Shown here piece after piece: positions 52,833 through 62,389 of a stretch of 64,000 bases of DNA. Numbering within the stretch: position 1 is the stretch's first letter; each line of letters starts with the position of its first letter. The position numbers were made by a program, and so were the translations under genes. The stretch comes from Chryseobacterium sp. SC28 (GTDB taxonomy: Bacteria; Bacteroidota; Bacteroidia; Flavobacteriales; Weeksellaceae): positions 1 to 64,000 of the forward strand of contig NZ_QOVY01000009.1 in the NCBI RefSeq assembly GCF_003932955.1, read 5' to 3'. Under the pieces are notes generated by a model, which saw only the letters and a program-made list of their open reading frames with translations, was not told the origin of the DNA and searched no databases.

Positions 52833-53801
52833 ATGGAAAGCAATATCTTAGATTGTGTCATCGTAGGATCGGGACCGGCAGGTTTTACGGCCGCGATATA
52901 TGCAGCCCGGGCGAATCTGAAACCCGAGCTCTTTACAGGGCTGGAACCTGGAGGGCAACTTACCACCACTACAGATGTGGAAAATTTTCCGGGATTTCCA
53001 GACGGGATCTCGGGGCCGGAAATGATGCTCCTGCTTCAAAAACAAGCAGAACGATTCGATACCAAAGTGCATTACGAGATGATTACCAAAGTAGAGTTTT
53101 CCCAAAAGAGAGGCGGCATTCACAAATTGAGTACGGGTTCGCGCGAGATTCTGGCTAAAAGTGTGATTATTTCCACCGGAGCAACGGCAAAATATCTGGG
53201 TTTGCCAGACGAAAAAAAATATTCCGGAGGAGGCGTTTCTGCCTGCGCCACTTGTGACGGATTTTTCTACCGAGGGCAAGACGTCGTCGTCGTAGGAGCG
53301 GGCGATACTGCTGCGGAGGAAGCCACATACCTCGCCAATATTTGCAAAAAAGTAACATTGCTCGTGAGAAAAGACCATTTCCGGGCTTCCAAAGTGATGG
53401 TGGAAAGGGTGCTCAATACTCCAAATATCGAGGTGAAATATAACCACGAGCTCATCGGCATCGAAGGGGAAAATGCTTTGGTAGAAAGAGCAATAGTAAT
53501 AAATAATCTCACGAAAGAAGTTTTCACAATCGATGTTCACGGCATCTTTATCGCCATCGGCCACAAACCCAATACGGCCATCTTCAAAGGTCAGGTAGAC
53601 TTGGACGAGTACGAATATATCATTACGGAAGGCAAATCGGCGAGAACCAATGTGCCGGGCATTTTTGCCGCCGGTGATGTTCAGGATCGCCACTACAGGC
53701 AAGCCATTACTGCGGCGGGCAGCGGATGTATGGCCGCGATGGATGCCGAAAAATATCTCGGCGAATTGGCGGGAGAGAACCACACTTGGGTGGAACGATA
53801 A
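52833..53801 (+). CDS. trxB: Thioredoxin-disulfide reductase
   Basis: A 322-residue low-molecular-weight flavoprotein passing electrons from NADPH to thioredoxin. FAD binds at VGSGPAGFTAAIYAARA, the redox pair is CATC in SACATCDGFF, NADPH binds at VVGAGDTAAEEA, and the C-terminal FAD motif is GIFAAGDVQDRHYRQAITAAGSG. Length is normal. crcB follows after 39 nt. Confidence 0.96.
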   Translation: MESNILDCVIVGSGPAGFTAAIYAARANLKPELFTGLEPGGQLTTTTDVENFPGFPDGISGPEMMLLLQKQAERFDTKVHYEMITKVEFSQKRGGIHKLSTGSREILAKSVIISTGATAKYLGLPDEKKYSGGGVSACATCDGFFYRGQDVVVVGAGDTAAEEATYLANICKKVTLLVRKDHFRASKVMVERVLNTPNIEVKYNHELIGIEGENALVERAIVINNLTKEVFTIDVHGIFIAIGHKPNTAIFKGQVDLDEYEYIITEGKSARTNVPGIFAAGDVQDRHYRQAITAAGSGCMAAMDAEKYLGELAGENHTWVER

Positions 53802-53840
53802 TCCGAAATAATCAACCGATTTTCATAATAATCAAGCAGG

Positions 53841-54206
53841 ATGAGAGCTATAGTGTATATTTTCCTCGGGGGCGGGTTGGGCAGCGTCTTTCGATTCCTG
53901 ATCTCCAATTATACTCAGAGATTGTGGCATATCCAAACATTTCCAATGGGAACATTTGTAGTAAATCTTACAGGTTGCTTGCTGATTGGGATTTTGTCCG
54001 CCTATTTTTTGAGAATAGATAATTCTCTAAAATATCTCTTGATCACGGGTCTATGCGGAGGCTACACCACATTTTCGACCTTTTCTGCCGAGAATTATTC
54101 CTTGTGGCAAAGCGCTCACTACGGTATTTTGGCTTTATACGTTTTGCTAAGTGTGGTTTTGGGATTATTGATGGTATTTCTGGGTTTTCAAATGTTCCGG
54201 ACTTAA
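53841..54206 (+). CDS. crcB: Fluoride exporter CrcB (Fluc)
   Basis: A 121-residue Fluc channel with four helices that lets fluoride out of the cell as a dual-topology dimer. The motifs GGGLGSVFRFLIS, FPMGTFVVNLTGCLLIG (pore Asn) and GLCGGYTTFSTFSAEN (Phe box) are intact. The 39-base gap before it is too short for a fluoride riboswitch, so it is probably expressed with trxB. Confidence 0.95.
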   Translation: MRAIVYIFLGGGLGSVFRFLISNYTQRLWHIQTFPMGTFVVNLTGCLLIGILSAYFLRIDNSLKYLLITGLCGGYTTFSTFSAENYSLWQSAHYGILALYVLLSVVLGLLMVFLGFQMFRT

Positions 54207-54319
54207 GAATTTCTAATGGACAACGAAAGATCTCAAGTTTTTTATTATAATTATTTGGTTACAATCCAAAAGCTTTTTATATTTGCACCACCGAAAACGA
54301 GAGGTTGGGAGCGGGGAAT

Positions 54320-54404
54320 GGAGAGATGGCAGAGTGGTCGATTGCGGTAGTCTTGAAAACTATTGACTGTAACAGGTCCGGGGGTTCGAATCCCTCTCTC
54401 TCCG
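54320..54404 (+). tRNA. tRNA-Ser (anticodon TGA)
   Basis: GGAGAGA (54320-54326) pairs with TCTCTCC (54397-54403), discriminator G at 54404. The anticodon stem GTAGT/ACTAT encloses CTTGAAA (anticodon TGA), followed by a long variable arm typical of class II tRNAs, and a T stem GGGGG/CCCTC with TTCGAAT. CCA is not encoded. Confidence 0.97.
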
Positions 54405-54417
54405 CAAAATATTATTT

Positions 54418-54443
54418 AAGACGCCATTTGGTGTCTTTTTTTT
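54418..54443 (+). terminator. Terminator after tRNA-Ser
   Basis: AAGACGCC (54418-54425) pairs with GGTGTCTT (54430-54437) with one G-T wobble, loop ATTT, and the T run continues to 54443. Confidence 0.85.
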
Positions 54444-54611
54444 GTTCCGGTTCTGCACCAAAGCCACGCCACGTTGCATCTGAGATGACAGGCAATATTG
54501 GAGGGATTATCTCTTTCACTTCTGAACAAGAAACTTGTAATAATGATTCAAATGCAGATATCACTTATTCAATCTTTAAAAATAAATAGCCAATTCAACC
54601 GAAAAATTTAA

Positions 54612-54619
54612 TAATTTTG
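54612..54619 (+). promoter_or_regulatory. -7 promoter element of the cmoA-like gene
   Basis: TAATTTTG fits TAnnTTTG, 14 nt before the ATG at 54634. Confidence 0.45.
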
Positions 54620-54633
54620 CGAAATAAAATCTT

Positions 54634-55374
54634 ATGGAAGAAAACGTGAATTCTGATGAAGTTTTTAAACAAAAACTAGAAAATCTTTTTGACTTCGAGT
54701 TCAATAACGAAGTTGCCGGTGTTTTTGACGATATGGTAAGCCGCTCTGTTCCTTTTTATGAAGAAATGCAGCGAATGACCAGTGAATTGGCCGGAAGGCA
54801 CGCCCAGCAGGGAACCAATGTTTATGACCTGGGATGTTCCACGGGAACTACAATGCTTTTGATGGACAAAAAAATACCCAACGATATCAAATTCGTTGGT
54901 ATCGACGACTCTGAAGAAATGATTCACAAATGTCGGGAAAAACTCAACAATTTTAAGTTGAATCGAGAAATTGATCTGGAGGTGGCCGATTTGACCCAAG
55001 ACATTCCTGTGCATAATGCTTCTGTGGTCGTGATGGTTTTAGTATTGCAATTCATCAGACCGGCACATCGGCTGGACATTGTCCGAAAAATTTGCGAGGG
55101 AATGACTAAGAACGGCGTATTCATTCTGATCGAAAAAATACTCACTGAGGAAAAATCTTTTAACCGCGATTTCATAGATTATTATTACGACTTTAAGCGT
55201 AGAAATAATTACAGCGAGTTGGAGATTTCACAAAAAAGAGAGGCTCTCGAAAATATCCTAATCCCATATAAAACCAGTGAAAATATCAGTATGCTCCGCA
55301 ATGCAGGGTTTGGCGAAGTAGAAGTGTTTTTCAGATGGTATAATTTCACTGGCATTATCGCAAAAAAACTATGA
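54634..55374 (+). CDS. cmoA: CmoA-like carboxy-S-adenosylmethionine synthase
   Basis: A 246-residue SAM-binding protein very similar to CmoA along its whole length: VAGVFDDMVSRSVPFYEEM, VYDLGCSTGTT, IDDSEEMIHKCREKL, and especially DFKRRNNYSELEISQKREALENIL, nearly identical to the E. coli segment. CmoA makes carboxy-SAM from SAM and prephenate for CmoB to modify tRNA wobble uridine. One difference is VLVLQFI where E. coli has LNFTLQF. No cmoB is here; instead the gene overlaps a membrane methyltransferase by 4 nt. A true CmoA is likely, but a divergent methyltransferase role is possible. Confidence 0.82.
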   Translation: MEENVNSDEVFKQKLENLFDFEFNNEVAGVFDDMVSRSVPFYEEMQRMTSELAGRHAQQGTNVYDLGCSTGTTMLLMDKKIPNDIKFVGIDDSEEMIHKCREKLNNFKLNREIDLEVADLTQDIPVHNASVVVMVLVLQFIRPAHRLDIVRKICEGMTKNGVFILIEKILTEEKSFNRDFIDYYYDFKRRNNYSELEISQKREALENILIPYKTSENISMLRNAGFGEVEVFFRWYNFTGIIAKKL

Positions 55375-56096
55375 TACAGATCGGCAACTTTTTTTTTAAA
55401 TACAGAAATTTTTTATTTATTGTTCTATATGTGCTTCTATTTATTCCTTCGCCACCATTATTCAGCGAGGCAATATTTGGAGCTGATTATTATTGGATAG
55501 CAATTGTGGTGGGGCTGCTCATTACCATCTTAGGACAAGCAATTCGGGGCGCCACCATTGGTCTCGCTTATATCGTACGAGGCGGAAAGGATAAAAAAGT
55601 ATATGCAGAACATTTGGTGACGGAAGGTCTGTTCAGCCACGTCAGAAATCCTTTGTATATTGGTAATATTTTAATGCTTTTAGGGCTTGGTATTTTGGCT
55701 AATTCATTGATTTACACTGTTATTATAATTCCTATTTTTCTCTTTATATACCAATGCATCGTGTTGGCCGAAGAGAACTTTTTGAGGAAAAAATTCGGAG
55801 GAGAATTCGATATTTATATCAAAAGAGTTCACCGCTGGATACCCACATTAGCAGGCTTTCGCGAAACCTTCGCCAATATGGAATTTAAGTGGAAAAGATG
55901 GCTGATCAAAGAATATAATACCCAGTTTATCTGGCTTTGCGGGATCGTCTTGATTATATTATTTAAGTATCCGCAACTTACTTATGACGATGCTTCTTTG
56001 AGAAACACCATTGCAGCAATTCTCGTTCTTATTTTTGCAGTATATTATTTTACGGTGCGATATATGAAAAAAACAAAAAAGTGGACTGCTAATTAA
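55371..56096 (+). CDS. Isoprenylcysteine methyltransferase (ICMT/PEMT-like) membrane protein
   Basis: A 241-residue membrane protein with about six helices. HLVTEGLFSHVRNPLYIGNILMLLGLGIL followed by AEENFLRKKFGGEFDIYIKRVHRWIP is the SAM-binding signature of the ICMT/PEMT-like family, which methylates lipids or carboxyl groups at the membrane. Its start overlaps the CmoA-like stop (ATGA), so the two are translationally coupled and may form a pathway. The substrate is unknown. Confidence 0.85.
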   Translation: MIQIGNFFFKYRNFLFIVLYVLLFIPSPPLFSEAIFGADYYWIAIVVGLLITILGQAIRGATIGLAYIVRGGKDKKVYAEHLVTEGLFSHVRNPLYIGNILMLLGLGILANSLIYTVIIIPIFLFIYQCIVLAEENFLRKKFGGEFDIYIKRVHRWIPTLAGFRETFANMEFKWKRWLIKEYNTQFIWLCGIVLIILFKYPQLTYDDASLRNTIAAILVLIFAVYYFTVRYMKKTKKWTAN

Positions 56097-56131
56097 AAAA
56101 ACATAACGTATTTTTCCTTAACTTTGTGCTT

Positions 56132-56527
56132 ATGAAAAAAATGCTCGCCATATTTTTTCTCACGACCTACCTTTTTTCAACAACCGAATTAAACCAGTTG
56201 CTGAAGCTTCCTGCGCTGGTAGAGCACTATATCGAGCATACGAAAAGCAACAGCCATATTTCCATCTTAGACTTTTTGGTTCTTCACTACGAAGGCAACC
56301 ATTCGAAAAATCGTCAACACAATAAGGATTATGATGATGATCAAAAGCTACCTTTCATCATACACAGCGACGTATTAAATTTTTGCTTCGTGCATCCGCA
56401 ACCTGTTTTTTTCGAATCTTTTCATAAAATTGTTATGGTAGAATCCTCCAAAGTCATGTCTTTTGATGATTCTTTTATATCCAACCATTTTCTTTCCACA
56501 ATCTGGCAGCCTCCAAGATCTTGTTAA
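56132..56527 (+). CDS. Small exported protein of heavy-metal efflux loci (HYC_CC_PP-like)
   Basis: A 131-residue protein with a signal peptide (MLAIFFLTTYLFSTTELNQLLKLP), a His/Asp-rich middle (HYEGNHSKNRQHNKDYDDDQKLPF) and a conserved C-terminus (STIWQPPRSC). Similar small proteins are commonly encoded just before CzcA-type efflux genes in Bacteroidota. The histidines, acids and terminal Cys suggest periplasmic metal binding, but this is inference. ATG at 56132 is chosen. Confidence 0.7.
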   Translation: MKKMLAIFFLTTYLFSTTELNQLLKLPALVEHYIEHTKSNSHISILDFLVLHYEGNHSKNRQHNKDYDDDQKLPFIIHSDVLNFCFVHPQPVFFESFHKIVMVESSKVMSFDDSFISNHFLSTIWQPPRSC

Positions 56528-56824
56528 TTCTTTTTGACCAATAGGTTTTTGATTATTTCTATTGCACCTCGCATTCTGAATTTCTGTTTTATTTAACAAG
56601 AATGCCCTGTCGATCATTTCTTAGGTTGTTCCGAGGGTTTCCCAAAGACATTTTTGCTAAGCAATCATTAGAAATCCGAATAAACCGAAATCGCAATATT
56701 GTTTACCGTGCAGATTATATAATCGCAGCCTCTTGGTTAATCCTGTTATTTCATTTACAATAAGTACTGCTGTACTTTTATGTAATGTTCTTAAATAATA
56801 ATTTTTGATTAACAAGTAAAATAT
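56528..56824. other. Intergenic region before the CzcA fusion gene
   Basis: A 297-base AT-rich spacer. It contains an inverted repeat AAGTAC (56762-56767) / GTACTT (56772-56777), about 50 bases before the start, that could be an operator for metal-responsive control. No regulator gene is adjacent and no perfect -7 box was found. Confidence 0.4.
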
Positions 56825-59800
56825 ATGCTTACCAGAATCATCGCATTTTCCGTAAGGAACAAACTCATTATCGGGCTTTTGGTGATAGCGCTCATCGGAT
56901 TTGGCGCCTACCAAACCACGAAATTGCCTATCGATGCCGTTCCCGATATCTCCAACAATCAGGTGCAAGTAATCACTATCGCTCCGGCTTTTGGCGCTAC
57001 GGATATTGAACGGCTCGTTACCTTTCCCATAGAACAAGCAACGGGCAACATTTCCGGCACAAAGGAAATACGAAGCTTTTCCCGTTTCGGACTCTCACTC
57101 GTTACCATTGTTTTTGAAGACAATGTGGATGTCTATTGGGCACGGCAGCAGGTTGCCGAACGCCTTCTGCAGGTTCAGGGTCAAATTCCGACCGGCATTG
57201 GCACACCGACTTTAGGACCTATTTCTACCGGTCTTGGCGAAATATATCAATACGTAGTCCGCCCCAAAAAAGGTTACGAACATAAATATGATGTCACAGA
57301 ACTGCGCACCATTCAGGACTGGATCGTGCGCCGGCAATTACTCACCGTAAAAGGCGTTGCCGAAGTGAGCAGTTTTGGCGGCAAACTAAAGCAGTACGAA
57401 ATCGCAGTAAATCCGGACAAACTCAATGCCTACGGAATCACCATCAATGATGTTTTTTCGGCTTTGGAAGAGAACAATCAGAATACCGGTGGCGCCTACA
57501 TCGAGAAAGGTCCCACAGTTCTCTATGTGCGCAGCGAAGGACTTATCGGTACCATAGAAGACATCGGCAACATTGCCATCGCAAATAAAAACAACGCAAC
57601 CCCTTTGTTCATCCGCGATATCGCAACCGTAAAAATAGGCTATGCCACCCGATACGGAGCAATGACCTATAATGATCAGGGCGAAGTTTCGGGCGCCGTC
57701 GTGATGATGCTGAAAGGCGCCAACAGCAGCGAAGTCGTCAAGAACGTAAAAGAAAAAGTGGCACAAATCCAAAAAACCCTGCCGGAGGGCGTCGTCGTGG
57801 AGCCTTTCCTAGATCGCACGAAAATGGTCAATAATGCCATAAGTACAGTGGAAAGAAACCTGATGGAAGGCGCACTGATCGTAGTTCTCGTTCTGGTTTT
57901 GTTCCTTGGGAATTTCAGGGCAGGATTGCTCGTGGCTTCGGTTATTCCGCTGGCGATGCTTTTTGCCGTTTGTATGATGAATCTCTTTGGCGTGAGTGGC
58001 AACCTGATGAGCCTTGGCGCTCTCGATTTCGGACTCATTATCGATGGCGCTGTCATCATCGTAGAATCGGTGATGCACCAGCTCTCGCACAACGCCCGCT
58101 TCCAGCAATTGACCAGTCTATCCAAAAAACAAATGGATCAGACGGTCATCAGTTCTGCGGGCAAAATGATGAACAGCGCAGTATTTGGGCAAATCATCAT
58201 TCTGATCGTTTACCTGCCTATTCTGAGTCTGCAAGGTATAGAAGGCAAAATGTTCCGACCGATGGCTCAGACGGTTGCCTTTGCATTGCTGGGCGCCTTC
58301 TTGTTGTCGCTCACCTATATTCCAATGATGACTTCGCTGGTACTGAGCAGGGAAATTAGCGCTGCGCACAATCTTTCAGATAGAGTGATGCGGCGCGTGG
58401 AAGCCTTCTACCAAAAATATCTGTTGAAAGCCATCCGCATACCGAAACTCATTATCGTATTGGTTTCCATTTTATTTTTTGTAGCGGCTTTCGTAATGTC
58501 GAGATTGGGAGGCGAGTTTATTCCCTCATTAGAGGAAGGGGATTTTGCCGTTGACACCCGTGTATTAACCGGAAGTAACCTGAATACGACCATTGAAAGT
58601 ACGCAGAAAGCCGCCCATATCCTGAAAACGCGCTTTCCAGAAGTGATAAAAGTGGTTACCAAAATAGGCAGTGGCGAGGTACCTACCGACCCAATGCCGA
58701 TGGATGCCAGCGATATGATGGTGATTTTGAAAGACAAAAGCGAGTGGACTTCTGCCAAGACTTTTCCGGAACTATCGGAGAAAATGAGCAAAGCTCTGGA
58801 AGATGTGCCGGGCATTACCGCCGGTTTTCAGTATCCGGTCAATATGCGCTTCAACGAGTTGATGACCGGTGCGCGGCAGGACGTGGTGCTGAAAGTTTTC
58901 GGAGACGATCTCGATGTACTGGCTGCTACCGCCGCCAAATTGGGTAAAATAATCAATACGGTGGACGGTGTCCAAAATCTTTATATAGAACCCATCACCG
59001 GAATGCCTCAAGTAATCATCAGTTATAAACGCCCCATCCTTGCCCAATATCATTTATCGGTAGCCGGCATCAATAAGGTGGTCAATACGGCGTTTGCCGG
59101 ACAAAGCACAGGATTGGTTTTCGAAGGTGAAAAGCGTTTTGATATGGTGGTGAAGCTGGACGAAGACGCCCGAAAAAATTTAGAGGATGTTCGTAATTTG
59201 CTGATTCCGACACCTGCCGGACAACAGATTCCATTATCGCAATTGGCAGAAGTGCAGATAAAAAACGGTCCCAATCAAATTCAGCGGGAGAACACCCAAC
59301 GCAGGATCATTGTCGGCTTCAATATCAAGGGTCGGGATGTGCAAAGTATTGTGCAAGAATTGCAAGCCAAAGTGGATAAGCAAATCAAGCTCCCGGCGGG
59401 ATACATTGTCACCTACGGTGGTTCTTTTGAAAATCTGAACCAAGCCAAAAGCCGTCTGATGGTGGCAGTTCCCATCTCGCTGGCGTTGATATATATTCTG
59501 TTGTTTTTCGCTTTCAACTCGGTAAGAGAAAGCCTCTTGATTTACTCCGCTATTCCTCTGTCGGCAATAGGTGGTGTTTTCTTTTTAGCGCTTCGCGGTA
59601 TGCCTTTCAGCATCAGTGCAGCCATAGGTTTCATAGCGCTTTTCGGCGTAGCCGTTTTGAACGGAATTGTTTTGGTCGCCGAATTTAATCGTTTGAAAAA
59701 ATCGGGCATCAAGAACATTGTCCGCATCGTGGTAGATGGGACGGAATCCCGCTTGCGCCCCGTGCTGATGACCGCGTCTGTAGCTTCTTTGGGTTTCATT

Positions 59801-61165
59801 CCGATGGCGGTGAGCACTGGAGCGGGTGCCGAAGTGCAACGTCCGCTGGCAACGGTGGTCATTGGTGGACTTCTGGGTGCTACATTTCTCACTTTGTTCG
59901 TTCTTCCAATATTATTTATTGCATTTGAAAAAGGTTTAAAAATGAATTTATTTAAGAAAAAACACATCCCATTATTAGTTGTTTTAGGAATTTCATTAAT
60001 GGGAACGGGTTCTTTGAAAGCCCAACAAACCCTCACCTTAGACCGGGCGATTGAGATGGCTATTCAGAATAATCAAAATCTGAAAACGGAAAAACTGAAA
60101 GCCGATTATGCCAAAGCCATCATCAGAACTTCGGCAGATATTCCGCAAACCGGCATCACAGCAGATTACGGACAGATCAACAGTGCTTACAACGATACCA
60201 AGTTCGGGATTTCGCAGAATATCGCTTTCCCGACGGTTTATAAAAGGCAGAAGGAACGTTTCACACAAGAATGGAAATACAGTCTATTGAATGTCTCGAT
60301 GAAGGAATATGAATTAAAAAAAGCCGTTGCCCAAACGTTTTACGCCATTTTGTATTGGCAGGAAAAAGAAAAACTATTGCGGACGGCAGATTCCTTATAC
60401 ACTGATTTTTACGCCAAAGCTTTGCTGCGCCTGCAAAAAGGAGAAAGCAATATTTTGGAAAAAACTACAGCCCAGAACCAAAAAGCAGCAATCACCATCC
60501 AACTGAAACAGGTGCAGCAGGAATTGGAAAGCGCAAAGTTGCAATGGCAATGGTTGCTAAATTCGGATGTAATGTATCTGGCAGAATCTAACGAAAAAAT
60601 AATGCCGCTGCTAACAGCCGATCCCGGCAAAAATCCTGTATTGCAACTCTTGGAACAGCAGAAAAATATGGCGGCGAGCCAAACCCTATTAGAAAAATCC
60701 AAACTGCTGCCCGGATTGATGTTGGCTTACAATCTCAACAGTTTCAAGGGAACAGGCGCCGATAATAAGTTGTACAATGCCTCGCCGCAATTCCATTCCG
60801 TGCAAGTGGGCGTTTCTATTCCTATATTCTCGCAGTCGCAAAAGGCGAGAGTAGCAGCTTCGCAAATCTCGGAAAGCATCGCAGACAACCAATTGAAAGC
60901 TACCAATATGTATTTGCAAAATCGGTACAAACAACTATCGGAAAGCTATCAGCGCCAGATGGAAATCGTGAACGACTACGAAATGGAAGGGCTGAAAAAC
61001 GCAACCATCGTGACCGAAACGGCGCAAAAGCAATTCCTCAACGGCGAAATCAATTATCTGGATTTTGTGATGCTCGTCAATCAAGCCATCAGCATTCAAA
61101 GTAATTATGCCGATGCGGTAAAATCGCTGAACGATACCATTATTCAAATCAATTATCTTAATTAA
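56825..61165 (+). CDS. czcA: CzcA-type heavy-metal RND pump fused to a TolC-type outer membrane channel
   Basis: A 1446-residue fusion. Residues 1-1039 are a complete HME-RND pump: LPIDAVPDISNNQVQV, the proton-relay motif DFGLIIDGAVIIVE (Asp401, Asp407, Glu414, matching the essential acids of CzcA), and 12 helices with two large periplasmic loops. The motif is of the Zn/Co/Cd type rather than the Cu/Ag type. At Met1040 a signal-peptide-like stretch (IPLLVVLGISLMGTGSLKAQ) begins, then a TolC/CusC-like domain with its long helices. The joint has no linker, as if a stop codon was lost. The inner signal could be cleaved to yield two proteins. Such fusions are known in Bacteroidota. The adaptor gene follows by 12 nt. 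Confidence 0.93.
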   Translation: MLTRIIAFSVRNKLIIGLLVIALIGFGAYQTTKLPIDAVPDISNNQVQVITIAPAFGATDIERLVTFPIEQATGNISGTKEIRSFSRFGLSLVTIVFEDNVDVYWARQQVAERLLQVQGQIPTGIGTPTLGPISTGLGEIYQYVVRPKKGYEHKYDVTELRTIQDWIVRRQLLTVKGVAEVSSFGGKLKQYEIAVNPDKLNAYGITINDVFSALEENNQNTGGAYIEKGPTVLYVRSEGLIGTIEDIGNIAIANKNNATPLFIRDIATVKIGYATRYGAMTYNDQGEVSGAVVMMLKGANSSEVVKNVKEKVAQIQKTLPEGVVVEPFLDRTKMVNNAISTVERNLMEGALIVVLVLVLFLGNFRAGLLVASVIPLAMLFAVCMMNLFGVSGNLMSLGALDFGLIIDGAVIIVESVMHQLSHNARFQQLTSLSKKQMDQTVISSAGKMMNSAVFGQIIILIVYLPILSLQGIEGKMFRPMAQTVAFALLGAFLLSLTYIPMMTSLVLSREISAAHNLSDRVMRRVEAFYQKYLLKAIRIPKLIIVLVSILFFVAAFVMSRLGGEFIPSLEEGDFAVDTRVLTGSNLNTTIESTQKAAHILKTRFPEVIKVVTKIGSGEVPTDPMPMDASDMMVILKDKSEWTSAKTFPELSEKMSKALEDVPGITAGFQYPVNMRFNELMTGARQDVVLKVFGDDLDVLAATAAKLGKIINTVDGVQNLYIEPITGMPQVIISYKRPILAQYHLSVAGINKVVNTAFAGQSTGLVFEGEKRFDMVVKLDEDARKNLEDVRNLLIPTPAGQQIPLSQLAEVQIKNGPNQIQRENTQRRIIVGFNIKGRDVQSIVQELQAKVDKQIKLPAGYIVTYGGSFENLNQAKSRLMVAVPISLALIYILLFFAFNSVRESLLIYSAIPLSAIGGVFFLALRGMPFSISAAIGFIALFGVAVLNGIVLVAEFNRLKKSGIKNIVRIVVDGTESRLRPVLMTASVASLGFIPMAVSTGAGAEVQRPLATVVIGGLLGATFLTLFVLPILFIAFEKGLKMNLFKKKHIPLLVVLGISLMGTGSLKAQQTLTLDRAIEMAIQNNQNLKTEKLKADYAKAIIRTSADIPQTGITADYGQINSAYNDTKFGISQNIAFPTVYKRQKERFTQEWKYSLLNVSMKEYELKKAVAQTFYAILYWQEKEKLLRTADSLYTDFYAKALLRLQKGESNILEKTTAQNQKAAITIQLKQVQQELESAKLQWQWLLNSDVMYLAESNEKIMPLLTADPGKNPVLQLLEQQKNMAASQTLLEKSKLLPGLMLAYNLNSFKGTGADNKLYNASPQFHSVQVGVSIPIFSQSQKARVAASQISESIADNQLKATNMYLQNRYKQLSESYQRQMEIVNDYEMEGLKNATIVTETAQKQFLNGEINYLDFVMLVNQAISIQSNYADAVKSLNDTIIQINYLN

Positions 61166-61177
61166 ATTCTAATCACA

Positions 61178-62344
61178 ATGTATTCATTCGATATAAAAAA
61201 TAAAAACCATGGCAAGCTAAAAATGCTCTCTGTTTTGGGACTACTATTGTTGGCTCAATGCCGGGAAAAACCTCAGGATCAAGCCCAAACCAAAGTTGCC
61301 AACGAAAGCAACACCGTCGTATTGACCGATGCGCAGTTAAAAAATGCGGCTTTGGAAACGGTACGCCTTACCGAAAAAAATATCGCGACTGTTTTGAAAT
61401 TAAACGGAAAAATAGACGTTCCACCGCAAAATCTCATTTCTGTGAGTGTGCCTTTGGGCGGTTTTCTGAAAAGTACGCGCCTGCTGCCAGGGATGTATGT
61501 CCGCAAAGGAGAAACGATTGCCGTGATGGAGGATCCGCAATATATCACGCTGCAACAGGATTATTTGCAAGCCAAATCAAAATACCATTTTGCACTATTG
61601 GATTACCAACGGCAGAAAGCGCTGAACCAAAGTCAAGCCAGCAGCGATAAAGTGATGCAGGCAGCACAAGCGGAAGCGAACAATCAGCAGATTATGATGA
61701 ATGCACTGGCGCAGCAGTTGCGCCTGATCAACATCAATCCCGAGCGGCTGAATGCCGGCACCATCACCAAAAGCATTCCGGTGTACAGTTCTATCAATGG
61801 TTTTGTCAGCAAGGTGAATGTCAACATCGGGAAATATGTCAATCCTTCGGATGTCCTGTTTGAATTGATTAATCCCAACAATCTGCGCCTGAATTTAAAA
61901 GTCTATGAAAATGATATCGATAAACTGCAAATCGGACAAAAACTGACCGCCTATACCAATGCAGAACCCGATAAAAAATACCAAGGCGAAATCATCCTCA
62001 TCAGCAGAGACATCAGCAGCGATGGCATTTCGGAAGTGCATTGCCATTTTGAAACTGCTGACAAAAATCTGTTGCCGGGAATGTATATGAATGCCGAAAT
62101 AGCCACGAAAATTTCCTTTGCCAATGCCGTGCCGGAGGAAAGCATCGTCAATTTTGAGGGCAAGGATTACGTGTTTGTGCAAACCGGAAAACTAAGCTAT
62201 AAAATGTTGCCCGTAACTGTGGGAGCGAAAGAGAAGGGATTTGTTCAAGTGGTCAATGACACTGATTTTGCAGGCAAACATATCGTATCCAAAAATGCCT
62301 ATACGCTTCTGATGAAACTCAAAAACACCGAAGATGAAGAGTAA
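61178..62344 (+). CDS. RND efflux periplasmic adaptor (CzcB/CusB-like) lipoprotein
   Basis: A 388-residue membrane fusion protein linking pump and channel. A lipobox (LLLLAQC, Cys28) follows a 15-residue N-terminal stretch; an alternative start at residue 16 would shorten this. The barrel-sandwich halves (VSVPLGGFLKSTRLLPGMYVRKGETI; PVYSSINGFVSKVNVNIGKYVNP) flank a helical hairpin. No N-terminal metal-binding His/Met cluster of the CusB kind is seen. It follows the pump by 12 nt and is cotranscribed. Confidence 0.92.
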   Translation: MYSFDIKNKNHGKLKMLSVLGLLLLAQCREKPQDQAQTKVANESNTVVLTDAQLKNAALETVRLTEKNIATVLKLNGKIDVPPQNLISVSVPLGGFLKSTRLLPGMYVRKGETIAVMEDPQYITLQQDYLQAKSKYHFALLDYQRQKALNQSQASSDKVMQAAQAEANNQQIMMNALAQQLRLININPERLNAGTITKSIPVYSSINGFVSKVNVNIGKYVNPSDVLFELINPNNLRLNLKVYENDIDKLQIGQKLTAYTNAEPDKKYQGEIILISRDISSDGISEVHCHFETADKNLLPGMYMNAEIATKISFANAVPEESIVNFEGKDYVFVQTGKLSYKMLPVTVGAKEKGFVQVVNDTDFAGKHIVSKNAYTLLMKLKNTEDEE

Positions 62345-62389
62345 AAAGCCGGCGCAATCGGGATTATTAACTTTAATTTATTAAAAATT

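Noticed and set aside
52848-53783. 311-codon minus-strand ORF opposite trxB
   Set aside because: It mirrors the complete trxB gene and has no protein-like features; a shadow frame.
53802-53840. Fluoride riboswitch before crcB
   Set aside because: The gap is 39 bases, too short for the riboswitch, and no matching structure was seen.
54305-54589. 94-codon plus-strand ORF over tRNA-Ser
   Set aside because: Its first third is the tRNA gene and a terminator lies inside it; no coding evidence.
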